Origin: Glandiceps talaboti
Taxonomy: Eukaryota; Hemichordata; Enteropneusta; Spengelidae
NCBI RefSeq assembly: GCF_964340395.1
Contig: NC_135559.1
Span: forward strand, 20,952,611-21,016,610
DNA: 64,000 nt
Reading direction: 5' to 3'
A program made the translations under genes and the position numbers. Below the pieces are notes generated by a model. It had not been told where the DNA came from, made no database searches, and saw only the letters and a list, made by a program, of their open reading frames with translations. Shown piece by piece: positions 50,311-63,593 of this stretch (position 1 is the first letter of the stretch; the number at the start of each line of letters is the position of its first letter).

Positions 50311-52230
50311 ATTTCACAGTTGTGTCACCATCAAGGTTGTCACCTTTTATTTGCGTTGTTTTAGTACGCACGCGCTGTGCAGAGGCACACGTAAACATCT
50401 TGTGAATGTGATACAATGTTACACAGTGTAATAATATCACCATGCCTGGAATGACCATATATCACGTGCACTCTGCACGTATGTCGTATTTTCATAATTT
50501 CAGGTACATTTATGGAGTCAGATAAATATATTATTACATGTTATCGGCTATTCATGAAAGTGCAATTTGTAATACATAAAATAATATTCTTACAACGTTT
50601 TACGGTAGAAGAAGACACAGGTCAAATAAACTTATATGGCATGCCGGCACAATAAATCGCAGTTTCTCGATTGAGATCAAATCAAAACAAAACTATATGA
50701 TTTTAGAAGAGATTCAAATGATTTAAAATCTCAAAGCTTTATCGCAAGTAATGCAAAGAAAACAAAATTTAAATCAAGCGATCGTAGGAGTGTGAACTTG
50801 ATATTTAATTCCGAATGCTAGTCAGATTTCCCATAGAAAAACAATGGCCATGTTCTTTTATGACAACTGAACTTTGCTCATGTTCAACTTTTTCAAATGC
50901 ACACAATCGGTCTGAAAATTCGTAACTAGAGACGAAAGGGGTTTTGTTAAAATCAGTTGGTTTTAGTGTTTTCAGTGTTTTGATTCTTTTCTAGAAAATG
51001 ATGTGCTATCGCTATGTTGAAAAAACTCTAAGTTAAGAAAACCATTGTAATTTGTAAACCAGCACATTTTACCATGTACACCTACATAAATACCTCACCT
51101 CTAACTGCGTTATTCTGTTAGTATTGCCTGTAATACATGATACAGAATGACCTAGCATTTGTTTTCACAAAAATTAGTCTTTAATTTCATCAAAGCTGTG
51201 TGGCAAATAAAAGCGAGAATTTCGAGTTATTGCGTATATTTTAGTTACCTGCCAAAAAATAATGCTATCAACAGGTCAGTTATCACCACAGTCATGTCAG
51301 TACAGTGCGCTCCATGTCAGAAAAGAAATCGATATTCTTTTCACTAAACTTTGCAACTAACTGACTCCAAAATACATTGACCTTTTCCAAGGCATAATGA
51401 CTCACCTTCAAAGTTAGGTTTTTGACAAATTTGTTCTCATTTTCACCAGAGATGGTTCATAAGTGTCTGATGTTGGCTGCAATTTCCAGCTATGAACTAT
51501 CGCTGGTTAATAGGTCTCTGTAGTTGGCTGGAATTTCAAGCCACAAAACAGAGATGGTTCATAGGTCTCTATGGTTGGCTGGATTTCCAGCCACAGACCT
51601 TAAAAATCACCCATATTTTGCACAAAGTGGTGAAGAAAAATAGCTTATTTCCACTTTTTTGTGCATATAATGACCATGAAATTGACCATTTGGAATGGTC
51701 AATGTATTGTGGACTCATCAGTTAACATTATTTTATGACAACTAAACTTCGCTCAGCTCATGTTCAACTTTTTCAAATGCACACCAACCTGTCTGAAAAA
51801 TAACACCAATCTCTGAAAAATCATAAGTAGAGACCAAATGGGTTTTGTGAAAATCTGAGTCATCGCAACCGTAGCTGTCAATCAACTATTTGTGCCTAAA
51901 TGCTTTGGGGAATATTGGACAATTGAGATCTTCACTGGGCTGCAGTGCTAGTGGCAATTTAGTAATAAATAAAATAATATCGTTAGACTTTTATTCATGT
52001 ACATAGCAAGTACCAAGCTCCCAAATGTTACGACTTGAAGCTTGCACCAGGCATCTGAAATTATAATAACACAGAAGTTACCACTGATCATGAAACATTA
52101 TACGCATATATCACACTTAAAAATCACCTTTTTGCTAAATAATAGAAAGTGGAGACATCTTTAACCTTTCCACCTCCTACACAACAACCATAAGTGATAT
52201 TCCTCTATAGTCCTCCCAACATGTTTCATT
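50311..52230. other. Stretch without gene, with small internal repeats
   Basis: Two related segments ('catgttcaactttttcaaat' with 'gcacac') at about 50878-50965 and 51736-51860 in the same orientation, and a triple repeat of about 50-60 bases at 51450-51600 ('gatggttcataggtctct', 'gttggctgga', 'ttccagcca'). No gene recognised. Confidence 0.55.
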
Positions 52231-53260
52231 ATTTAAACAATAATGTACGCCCTCCCAGCCCATAATGGACGAAAGCAAACTTTGAACGACATAATGGGCG
52301 AGGCGATAGCCGAGCCCATTATGGAGTGCAAAGTTTGCTTGAGTCCATTATGGACTGGGAGGGCGTACATTATTGTTATTATTTTATAGTTTTGCCAATT
52401 CCAGTGAATTTGTAGACCGAGAAACGCAAAACAACGTATAATATACACAGCGCTGAACATCGTCTGCCATGTCCGGCCCGGAAGCTGAATACTAATCATA
52501 GCAACACAAGTACGTACACGTACACCCACATATACACTTCAATGAACTGCTGTGAACACAAATTTGTTTCATTTTAATTTCAATCTTTTTAAAAAAAATT
52601 ATTATGGTGTTTACCGCATAATTTCCCTGTTCTTAAATACCAACACCTTTGTTGCCTTACGGACATAATCTTGTATTGTTACGCTTGTTCCGGTAATAAT
52701 ATAATTATATTATAGCATTACCAATTCCAGTGAATTTTGTGACGTCACCGCTGTACATTATTACTGATAATGTACTCCGTTATTGGGCATCGCAGCCCCG
52801 GAACAAGCGTAACAATACAAGATTATGTCCGTAAGGCAACAAAGGTGTTGGTATTTAAGAACAGGGAAATTATGCGGTAAACACCATAAGAATTTTTTTT
52901 AAAAAGATTGAAATTAAAATGAAACAAATTTGTGTTCACAGCAGTTCATTGAAGTGTATATGTGGGTGTACGTGTACGTACTTGTGTTGCTATGATTAGT
53001 ATTCAGCTTCCGGGCCGAACATGGCAGACGATGTTCAGCGCTGTGTATATTATACGTTGTTTTGCGTTTCTCGGTCTACAAATTCACTGGAATTGGCAAA
53101 ACTATAAAATAATAACAATAATGTACGCCCTTCCAGTCCATAATGGACTCAAGCAAACTTTGCACTCCATAATGGGCTCGGCTATCGCCTCGCCCATTAT
53201 GTCGTTCAAAGTTTGCTTTCGTCCATTATGGGCTGGGAGGGCGTACATTATTGTTTAAAT
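52231..53260. repeat. Large near-perfect palindrome, two 463-bp arms
   Basis: Arms 52231-52693 and 52798-53260 are reverse complements with only a few mismatches (for example cctcccag against cttccag at the outer hairpin); the spacer is 104 bases. Each arm begins with its own hairpin of about 65-bp half-length (52237-52376, 53115-53254) centred on ggcgaggcgatagccgagcc. 'ccaattccagtgaattt' appears in both arms and once in the spacer. Identical 98-residue open frames on the two arms are a consequence of the symmetry, not genes. It is either a composite fold-back transposon or a recent inverted duplication. Confidence 0.93.
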
Positions 53261-53329
53261 ATTAAACCCCTTAACTTGTAATAATAATTAAATAATATTA
53301 TATAATAACAATTTTAATAATAATCACAT

Positions 53330-53800
53330 TTATTTGAAAATTAACCACCCTACCCGGGATAGTTTGTTATGCTGAGTTTTGTTGCCATGGTAACCAAAAT
53401 CACCATAATATGTTAATATTTAAAAAAAAATATGACAAAACATTGAAAAAAATCAAATTTAGTGAAAACATGTTCTTCTTTATGTATGAGTTAGTGCTAT
53501 CTGGTGTAACATAAATTGTATAAAATTGGATAGCTGTTTCCATGGAAATGTATGGTAGATATGAAAATATGTTTTCATTATATATACTCATACATCTCAT
53601 AAATAACACTATAAATCTGATAAATATCTTTTTATTAGCACATTGACCACACTTCAAAGGGGAGTTTGTTGTGCTGAGTTCACAAAAAAGTGGTCATTTA
53701 ATGAACACCAGTTGCCATGGTAACCAAAATAACCATATTATGTGGATTTTTGAAATATTAGACATAAAACACTTTTTTAAAGATTAAAATTTAGGAAAAA
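53330..53800 (-). repeat. Inverted copy of the 48630-49165 repeat
   Basis: Begins about 70 bases after the palindrome. It has the same blocks in reverse order, including the two 'gttgccatggtaaccaaaat' units and 'tagctgtttccatggaaat'. Divergence is moderate. Confidence 0.85.
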
Positions 53801-54723
53801 ACACCATTGCTGTTGGAATGTACGGGTTGGTGATATCTGTTGTAACAAGGTTTCATGATTTTTGAAATTATCTGTATCAAACTTATGCAATTCTAAAACT
53901 CTAAAATCACCAGAATAAATTGTAAATACATAATAATCAAATTTCATGCATATTTAACAATGTTTACATGAGTGAGTACAAGTAAATGTTGTCTAAATTT
54001 CAGTGGAAGAGAAATTCTGTTGATCAGACACAGAATATTTTAAAATTCTTAAAACATCTTGAAGATAAGAAGCAAAATGTGACACTGACAGACAGGCTAG
54101 TCCGTACCATACAGGAGGCACACCCACACCACCATGTACATCTGGTTGACTGGGATTGATTGTAATCACATAATAGCGTTAACTTTATGCTGTTGTTTCC
54201 AAATATTATTGAACTGCAATCTTTCTAAACAAGTCATGGAAATTGCCAGAAACCTGATGATTTTATGACTGAATATGTTACGATCAAAACTTCCCTTTCT
54301 TTCAGTTAAATTTTCTGATGGGAAGCAACACAATCATTTAGTGTGAAATCTGATAAGCGATATTGATGATGGGTACAGTGACGTAATTCGTAAACAAATC
54401 TAACGTTAGTAACTATTATTTCTGTAAGTGATCCTTATATATCAAGTACACCTGTCTTCATAGCAAACAGAAATCTGAGGCAGAGTTTTGCCATGAATGA
54501 ATGCATCATTTGACTCCACGAATTTTAAAACACTCGCACAGCTCAGAGCGCCCGCAGGGGGTCGGAAAAAATCGATAATCTTTTCAGTAAACTTTGCAAC
54601 ACTATATAGTCAAAATAATTGTACCTGTCAATGTACAATGTACAGCTACATAGTACAATTACTACTACTAAACACTTCGTGGAATGATATATTTACTTTG
54701 GACTGTACAGTGTATTATTTAAG

Positions 54724-54859
54724 CAATAAGCCACCCCTGGAGATGGTATACCAAGAGGTTTTGACTCGACCAGTGAACGAATAGCGATAGCGAGTGCATA
54801 TATTGAGTTAACTGGTCAAAACCGAGTGGTATACCTTCCCCAAGGGGTGGTTTATCGCT
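54724..54859. repeat. Fold-back element, about 49-bp arms
   Basis: ccaccccttggggaaggtat type arms at 54724-54772 and 54811-54859 are reverse complements with several mismatches. The centre is gaatagcgatagcgagtg. The right flank is AT-rich (tattatattatac). Confidence 0.82.
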
Positions 54860-55388
54860 ATTATATTATACTAATATATTGAAAATATCGTTTTCTCGTT
54901 TCATAAGCGCCTCTGTGACTAATTTGCATACCAATAAGCTACTTTCAAGACAGCTGATCTTGGCCTCAACCATGACGTAAACTTCGTGCAGCGACTGGAT
55001 CTATTTTATCTGCTAGTCCTTTCTAGGGATAATCTGTACATTGATCGGCTCATTAAAAGTGCACAGTGATGAATAAACAACCTGTTTGACTCAAGGTATA
55101 AACTTGCTTCGATCATTCCCGGCCGAATAATTCGTGACTCGGTGAAGTGAGACGATAGACATGGCGGCAGGTTGATATTACAATGTATTTATATTACTGG
55201 AAGTTACGTCGGTAGATTTTCGGGTTTGAGGATTGATGACTGATACTCTAGGACAGGATCCCAGACAAATTTCTATTTAGATTAACGGTAAGTCGGCCAG
55301 TGTAAGCTTACACTTGCTTCATTTTATGACAGGACAGGACAGCTCACCAATGTTTCCGCCCCTGGGATCGATCTCGTCCTTAACCTTA

Positions 55389-55657
55389 GTACATGTAATA
55401 ATAATAATAATCTTTATTGATACTGGATAGTTCTTTAAGCATATAAACACTTGTCTCCCAAGAAGTCCAGTGAGGGCCATCCCTCATGGGTTCAGAGTTA
55501 ATGCAGGAGGAAACCGGAGTACGCGGGGAAAACCTGCGTTGTTCGGTAGAGTCAAACTGAACGACACTCTTCTTACTTACAGCGTGGTGGGGTTCGAACC
55601 CCGACCGCAGTGGTAAGAGGCAAGTGGTTTAACCACTTGGCCACCGACAACCCTATG
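55389..55657 (-). mobile_element. tRNA-derived SINE with ATT tail
   Basis: On the minus strand the Pol III A box TGGCCAAGTGG (55633-55643) and B box GGTTCGAACCC (55590-55600) fit the consensus exactly, with tRNA-like spacing. After the tRNA-like head comes a body with 'cgcgtactccggtttcct', then 'caataaagattattatt' and an ATT-repeat tail at 55389-55411. The acceptor stem does not pair well, so it is not a tRNA gene. Body and tail identify it as a SINE. It probably used a LINE machinery with an ATT-type 3' end. Confidence 0.82.
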
Positions 55658-56330
55658 TAGTAGGCGATGATTTGTACAAATACGTGATGACTTGGTAGCT
55701 TTCGAAATTTCCTTCATAATTTCTCATAAAATATTGTCTCATTGAGAGAAAATCCTCCATCAACAATTCACAGAGTTCACTATCAGTATCACGGCGGACT
55801 ACAACTCACGCTCGTAGACGAACAAAATTTGGACGCATGCAACCCCCTCATTTTAGACGTGCTCGCTCGATGTCTAGACCAATCAGATCTCTCGATTTGC
55901 GCCATCAATATACTGGTATAATATAATACATTATGTTACATGAATATGCTGAACGGCCAGCAAGGGATATTTGTTACACTTCGGTGAAAATCTACGACGA
56001 TTAAAAAACAGCGGCGATTTCGGAATAGTATTACAAATGTAGTAAGGCACATTGCAAATAGTTTTCAGGGAATGAACTCCCTTATTTGAGTATACATTTA
56101 TGTGCCGCCCCTTTTGGGCTCGTTTTCTGGCCCTTTGGTCTAAAATCGAGTTCCGGTCAGGTTTTTTTTCGAACTCAAGAGTCTAAAACGAGTGATCTTT
56201 ACATTATTTTCGATTTTATTTGCCATGGTCTAAAATGAGGTCCTTTGTCCTTTGCCAACTCATAATTGCCATTAATTGCCCCAAAATGTTTCCTCCTAAG
56301 GAAAATGTATTTTGTCTAAACTTTATGCTT

Positions 56331-58479
56331 TTAAAAACCTGTAAATTAATGGTCTAAAATGGGATATTGATATTTGGTCAAACTGGATCTAAAATTGGGC
56401 CTAAGGTTTCCTGCACTGACGACACACCCCTATCAGAGATGGCCACTGGTTCCGCCCCGGGAGAAATATAGGTAAAAGTCAAACTAGTCCGAAACGTGAA
56501 GTCACAGTCAGTTACACTGGCATATTCGTATAGAAATAAACAGTTTACGTTCGAACAAACGCTAGTGGATTCCTGAGGATTTTTCACACTGATCTATGTT
56601 TTGTCATTGCACAGAACTGCTGATATTTAGACTTTTGTCGACAGGGCACACTCCACAGTATAATGACATACGTTCGATTTGAATGATTAAAGTTCAGCTA
56701 TTTAAGTGTGCATAATTAGTAAGAAATAAAATAATACTTATTTTATATTCATATACAGAGGAGTAACCAAAATCCAAACTGTTACAACTTGAGTTTGAAT
56801 GAGAAATATCGCAAAATTAGTTATGTGTATTAAAACTTCGCCTTCAGTGATATTCAACAAATTACTTTCTTAAAGTACAAAAAACAAGAATGAAAACACT
56901 ACTAAATTTAAAAGACAAAATTCTTTTGACAAAAAATAAAAGACGTCAACGATTTCAAAGTCTGATGAGTACACTCATCAGAGACTCGACAAAGCAATTC
57001 ACACTATATACTGAGTAAATATACCATTTGGGGATACTTTCGTGCTTTGTTTTCACCGTATAGCTGTTAATGTTAACCCGGAACTTGACACGCGATATCA
57101 TCATGTTAACCTAGATTTGAAATTTACGAATATCAATGTTGATTTTAGCATGAAAACAATGAATTTAGGAATACAGGCGGGGTAAAATAGACATTGAAAA
57201 TATGAATTTTAAGAATACAAATATGATTTTATGCAAAAAAACGTTAACGTTTTCTTGAATATTATATTACAACACATGATCTGCCATATACCTGATATGT
57301 CCCTTACTATACGTTACGTTCAAATTTACAAAATCTAATAACTAGTACAGTTTGAATATGGTGACAGATTGAAAACTTAGCTTTCGCTCAAGATTTAAAC
57401 TTGTAACTGCAATAATAGGGATAATACTGACCACTAATCAATACATATAATGTTTGTATAAGTAATTGACCGATTTGTAGTGAATACATTTGTGGTTGCT
57501 TTATGGAAAAAATGTCCTAGTTGTAGCAAATACAGCTTAACTTATATAAGGCTCTTTTAGACATAGCTGAAATTCTATGCATCAGTCATCAACATTGATA
57601 TTCGATGTGATATTATGTTGTTGGATGTTTTATAGCATCAAAATACATGTTCCACATAACCTGGCAAAACACTAAGTGTTGTTATTCGTGATCCAATGTT
57701 ATAAAGCAAAGTTTTCATGATAATCACATAGATAGGCGCTAGTCTACACATAGCAATTCGGAACTAAGGGATATCAACAATTCCCCGAGTCCATGGCATT
57801 TTTGACCAATAAAAAACAAAGATTCAATAAAAAATAAAGAGTCACCAAGTACTTTCTTATTTTGAAGTTTCTGACATTGATATTGTCTAACCTAAATTCA
57901 ATTTACATTACCAGAATAAAATCAACTTATATCGAATATTCTACCATCTAGACACCAATGGAAACATTCTAACTAAATACCACACCAATCTGCTTTGTAA
58001 TTTCTGAATCTAATTTTGACTGTAATACACATTTTGAAACCAAATTTGTACATCAAAAATGGGATCATCTTGTCATGTCGTTTCCAGCTTCACGTATGTA
58101 GAAAATATCCCCAACGAGAGTATCGAAACACTCAATTTATCAGGTAGTTTTGGGGGCGGCCAAAAATGTTGCTATGAGTATAAACTGTTTGCTAGAATCT
58201 AACACATATCATACACTGACGATTATATAAAGGGAATACCTTAATTATGATAAACAAATATTTATCAAACTCACCGATGGTGATAAGAGCCAAAGATAAA
58301 ATCATTGACAGTGGCATGACGAATTCATAAACGTACGGATCCCCTAAAACTTTCAGCTAACTTCAACTCGTAAATAAAAGATGTATTACATTTCAAAGAC
58401 TTCAATTGGCCTTCTCAGGTACCACTCGCGTATGGTTTTATATTTAGTTTTGACCAATCTTATATCATTCAGGTGAACA
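56331..58479. other. AT-rich stretch without recognisable gene
   Basis: No long open frame. A decayed relative of the 29440-30165 repeat occurs at about 57950-58150 ('ccaatctgctttgtaattt', 'gggatcatcttgtcatg'). Confidence 0.5.
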
Positions 58480-60010
<1,531 letters not shown>

Positions 60011-60445
60011 CAGGTCTCCTTCCTTCATTGTTACAAGATTTACAAGTTAGTAGAACAACTTTGTAAGAAGATGAATACTTATCATCCTGATGGGTGTATA
60101 TCTGTAGCCATGAACTATTGTATGATTTTATCAGGAGTACTAATTAATACAATCGTCCTATTAATCAAAGTGGCATTGACATCGCTTGCAATTCTTTCAA
60201 GTTATCCAATGTGAACTTTAGTATGTAACTGTTTGAAACACTTGCATGATTGTCATCAGTGTGCAAGAGGAATTTTCATTTCTATAAATCATTACTTCTA
60301 TGAAACATTTTTCTTCAACGTGAACTTGTCAAAATAATCAATAACATGTAAACATTTCTAGAACTCAGTACTCCTTTGGGATTTACTTATAAAAGTAATA
60401 ATGTAAACATCGGTAACATGCCATACAAGTCTTGGCTGACTTTGC

Positions 60446-62158
60446 AGTACAGTAGATATTACGTAGTCGCCATGAGGAACGTCTGATGTTCGTTCGAACC
60501 TTACAATCGTGCTGTGTTGAACTCAGGGGTCGGTCGGAAATAAAAAAAAGTTGTGTTTTCTGATGTCGGAGCTGCAAATTGGGGTCGGTCGGGAGATGAG
60601 AAAGAGAAAAATAAAAAGGGCCACCCTATGTAAACATCAACTTATTGAAATATTAAAATTATTTGCAGACACTTTAACATATAATTTGCCAACAGTGTTG
60701 TCATGTTCTTAGCTGTCTATCAAATTCCTTTACGATGATACATGACGATGTTATAGAAGTCTATATAATTTTGACAAACACGGGTTATGTTTTTTTAGAC
60801 TGAATTTAATATCATTGTTAAGTTGTGGCGGCAAATGTATGAACATTAATATCACATGTATTACAGATTCCATGTAATTCTTAGGGAGGGGTTATTCCCT
60901 TAACACGTATACTACGGCCTTTATTTCCGTACGAAAGTAGCGGACACCATTAAATGCATATATGTTCGCTCATGAAAATATACAATTACATTAAGAAATA
61001 AAACGTACATCACAGAGTTTAAAGGACATGTGCTTGCAAACAAAGCGAATTTATAATCGAAGAATATACGGTAACAAGCAGAATTTGCGACTAGGGGGAG
61101 GGTTAAGCATAAAATAGGCACGTAAAAATGGGGCGGAGAGGGGCTTCAATACCCTGGTGGTCTGAGGGGTAAATAAAATATTCGCCCACCATTGTTTACC
61201 TTGGATTTATTAATTACGAAACCTCTTGCAGTTTTTCCATAATAATATACAGTTCTTAAACTTTTATTTTATTATTAGGTAGGAGATAGCCATTAAAATG
61301 TGTGTTGCAGCTGCCTTGACATATCACTGTACATAAATATGACGAGTACAATAGGCAATGATATTACTGGAGAGTAAAAGTGAAATCTAGAGAGCGGCCA
61401 TTTAGATTGATATTTTCAAATTGTGTGTGGCATTTCTACCAATAAAGGAAAAGTAGGCCATGAAATTTATGCCTGGCACAAGTATGGCGTGATCGTGACA
61501 GGACCCTGTCAGTAGCTTTTCTAGTACAGAGTAAGTGCCAGGGGACATCAAATTTACACAATGGTCGCCACCCACCTAACCTGTCTTGAGGGTAAAGAGC
61601 TGCACAAAAACCGGCGCCTGATAAAGTCAATGTTGATGTTATCGGACGCAACTCAGAGTATGATCGCGAATTGCGAATAGGAAAACAGAAAAAGATCTGT
61701 GTGCTTTCTAAAAGAAAAATGCACGGTATAACTAGTTGGCCTAAAAAAAATAATTGTTTGATTCCGGTTACCAGACCCCACGTAGCTCTTCACTGCCGAC
61801 CCTAAACTTATTTTTTTTACCTATTCGAGAAAAAAAATAAAATCGAAAAAATTGTGTGAAATCTCATGGGTAATAGTGGATGCGAAACTGCCATCAAGTT
61901 AGAAAGACACTCTGAAACTGTTTTTTTTTTCAAAATCTTTAATGGCTGTACATCTGATAAACAACGCAGAGATCATTCGGAAAGCAATGGGAAACCTGAA
62001 CTAGACTCTCACACATAAAAAATATAATAAGATGAAATAAAAATTTACCAACTCCACCTATGCTGAAATTGAGCGTAATCGGAACCTCACAATTTTTTTG
62101 ACTAGGACTTAGTGATAATACATAAACTTTACGGGTCTTAACCGAACAAAATAGTCAC

Positions 62159-62195
<37 letters not shown>

Positions 62196-62591
62196 TTTAT
62201 TTATTTATATTTAAATATATATCACATTGACACAAACAATCTGACATCATTTATTTACTTTAAAGTTTAATAACAATTATTAAGTGTTCAACAAAATATG
62301 AGCAATAACATTCCACCATTAAATTATAGCGTAGTCGGGACTTTGCAACAGATAGATAGTGCGATTTAAAAAAAATCAATTGAAGCTGAACTACATCATA
62401 TTCAAAAACTTTGAAATAAAAAGCTACAATGTATTAAACCCAAACCATTCTCGTAAGACAGAGTACATACTGTTGTTAACGCAACGAAAATATATGAAGA
62501 GCATGTTTTGGACGGTTCTATAAAGAGACCTTTGGTTAACAACTATGACCCAAACGTGATATTTGCTTTTCACTTCATATACGACATGGAT
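60446..62591. other. Stretch without recognisable gene
   Basis: Includes a (GT)n run at 62161-62192 and probably the 3' UTR of the EGF gene near its right end (minus strand). A minus-strand AATAAATAAA at about 62198-62208 is a possible poly(A) signal. The open frame at 61436-61651 has no family resemblance. Confidence 0.5.
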
Positions 62592-62803
62592 TCATGGAGA
62601 AATTAGATTTGGCAACAAGACCAAAATTGGCAATATCTGGATGGGAGATATTCGGACAGCAACAGACTCTGAGAATGGTTCTCGGCAAGACTTGCCATCG
62701 GTATCTAACTTGTAATTCTCGTTACATTCACAGTAGTACGATCCTTCTGTATTGAAACATCTGTGATCGCAGCCATCGATGCCCGTTGAACACTCATCCA
62801 TAT
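62592..62803 (-). CDS. Last exon of a calcium-binding EGF-domain gene
   Basis: Acceptor ctgcaatag, then DMDECSTGIDGCDHRCFNTE, GSYYCECNENYKLDTDGKSC and RE: six cysteines in EGF spacing with the calcium-binding D-x-D-E-C start and the F-N-T-E-G-S-Y-x-C core (Asn/Tyr positions fit cbEGF). A hydrophobic end follows: SESVAVRISPIQILPILVLL .. PNLISP, stop TGA at 62592-62594. Such a tail without basic residues after it would suit a GPI-anchor signal, so an extracellular, membrane-bound or secreted protein is likely. Phase 1 entry is standard for EGF exons. The exact orthologue is unknown. Confidence 0.85.
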
Positions 62804-63194
62804 CTATTGCAGTTATTGCGGAAAAGATATAAAAAAGTCATTATTCTTCCAAGTATGAGGATTGTGAATACCTTACTCGTGATATCGTACACTGTGAACA
62901 GTATTGCATCATCTCTGGATGAATGTGGGTTTTTAAAACTATACCATGGAGGTAAGAAAGACTTTGAATTCCTATCTCTATGCTGTATACCTAGTAAATC
63001 AAATGGAATTGATTTACGGGTCTGGACCCAAACAACTAGCCTCCTCAACATCATGATTTTGTCCCGTTTCTTTACTGGTTATGGTTAATATCGACCATCG
63101 ATTTACATGTGTAATGTCTAATTATTGGTATTTTATCAGCTTGTACCTCCCGGAAGGGGAAGTTATGTTATTCTTTTGTCTGCCTGTGTGTGAC

Positions 63195-63198
<4 letters not shown>

Positions 63199-63241
<43 letters not shown>
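63199..63241. repeat. (GT)n microsatellite
   Basis: GT dinucleotide run of about 43 bases in the EGF-gene intron. Confidence 0.97.
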
Positions 63242-63246
<5 letters not shown>

Positions 63247-63433
63247 ACCTCAATTCTAAAACTGCTGGGTATTTGATATGTGGTGGGATGTTGCTTATTG
63301 AGTCTTAGTAGTTGGGAGATTGTTCAAAACAAAATGATTGTTTTAGTAGTATGCAAATTAGATCAAAAAGTGATTTTTAGCACAACTAATTATAAACTGA
63401 TAAGATTTAGTACTACCATAGGCATGGCAATGT

Positions 63434-63437
<4 letters not shown>

Positions 63438-63502
<65 letters not shown>
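63438..63502. repeat. (GT)n microsatellite close to a splice donor
   Basis: GT run with one TATG interruption, ending 25 bases before the donor-side boundary of the exon at 63528. On the transcript it is a CA repeat just downstream of the 5' splice site; CA repeats near donors can act as splicing enhancers through hnRNP L in vertebrates, which here is only a possibility. Confidence 0.95.
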
Positions 63503-63527
63503 ACAAGACATAAGACAAAGGTGTTAC

Positions 63528-63593
63528 CTGTACATCCTGGTGTAAAATTCATGTTTGGTGATACAAAACCTTTATTGCATTCACGTTCAGTAC
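63528..63593 (-). CDS. Penultimate exon of the EGF-domain gene
   Basis: Acceptor accgtag, donor gtaaca. 66 bases encode TERECNKGFVSPNMNFTPGC and T, phase 1 in and out, so it joins in frame to DMDEC. The C-x(3-4)-GF..P-G-C pattern resembles short cysteine modules that sit before EGF domains (for example ephrin-receptor-like or GCC2/GCC3 pieces). It is too short to classify. Further exons must lie beyond 64000; none was clear at 63600-64000. Confidence 0.65.

Larger units (their letters stand above)
54060..56330 (-). repeat. Inverted copy of the 26400-27510 repeat, with a 1.36-kb insertion
   Basis: 54060-54650 and about 56005-56330 align to the reverse complement of 26400-27510. Between lies about 1.36 kb (54650-56005) not found in the other copy. 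It contains a fold-back (54724-54859) and a tRNA-derived SINE (55389-55657). The order shows several successive insertions. Confidence 0.82.
62804..63527. other. Intron of the EGF gene with a GT microsatellite
   Basis: Intron between the two recognised exons. It holds (GT)n at 63199-63241 and 63438-63502. The plus-strand frame at 62786-63088 has no support. Confidence 0.6.

Noticed and set aside
52233-53258. Two identical 98-residue open frames, one on each strand
   Set aside because: They are mirror images in the arms of a palindrome, lack family resemblance, and contain the repeat's hairpin sequence.
55570-55655. tRNA gene on the minus strand
   Set aside because: A and B boxes are good, but the acceptor stem does not pair and the sequence continues into a SINE body with an ATT tail.
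56955-56985. Hammerhead ribozyme suggested by CTGATGAG
   Set aside because: The word is part of a simple perfect palindrome (ctgatgagtacactcatcag), and the required GAAA element after stem II is missing.
61436-61651. 71-residue minus-strand open frame rich in Cys and Arg
   Set aside because: No domain pattern and no splice or neighbour support.
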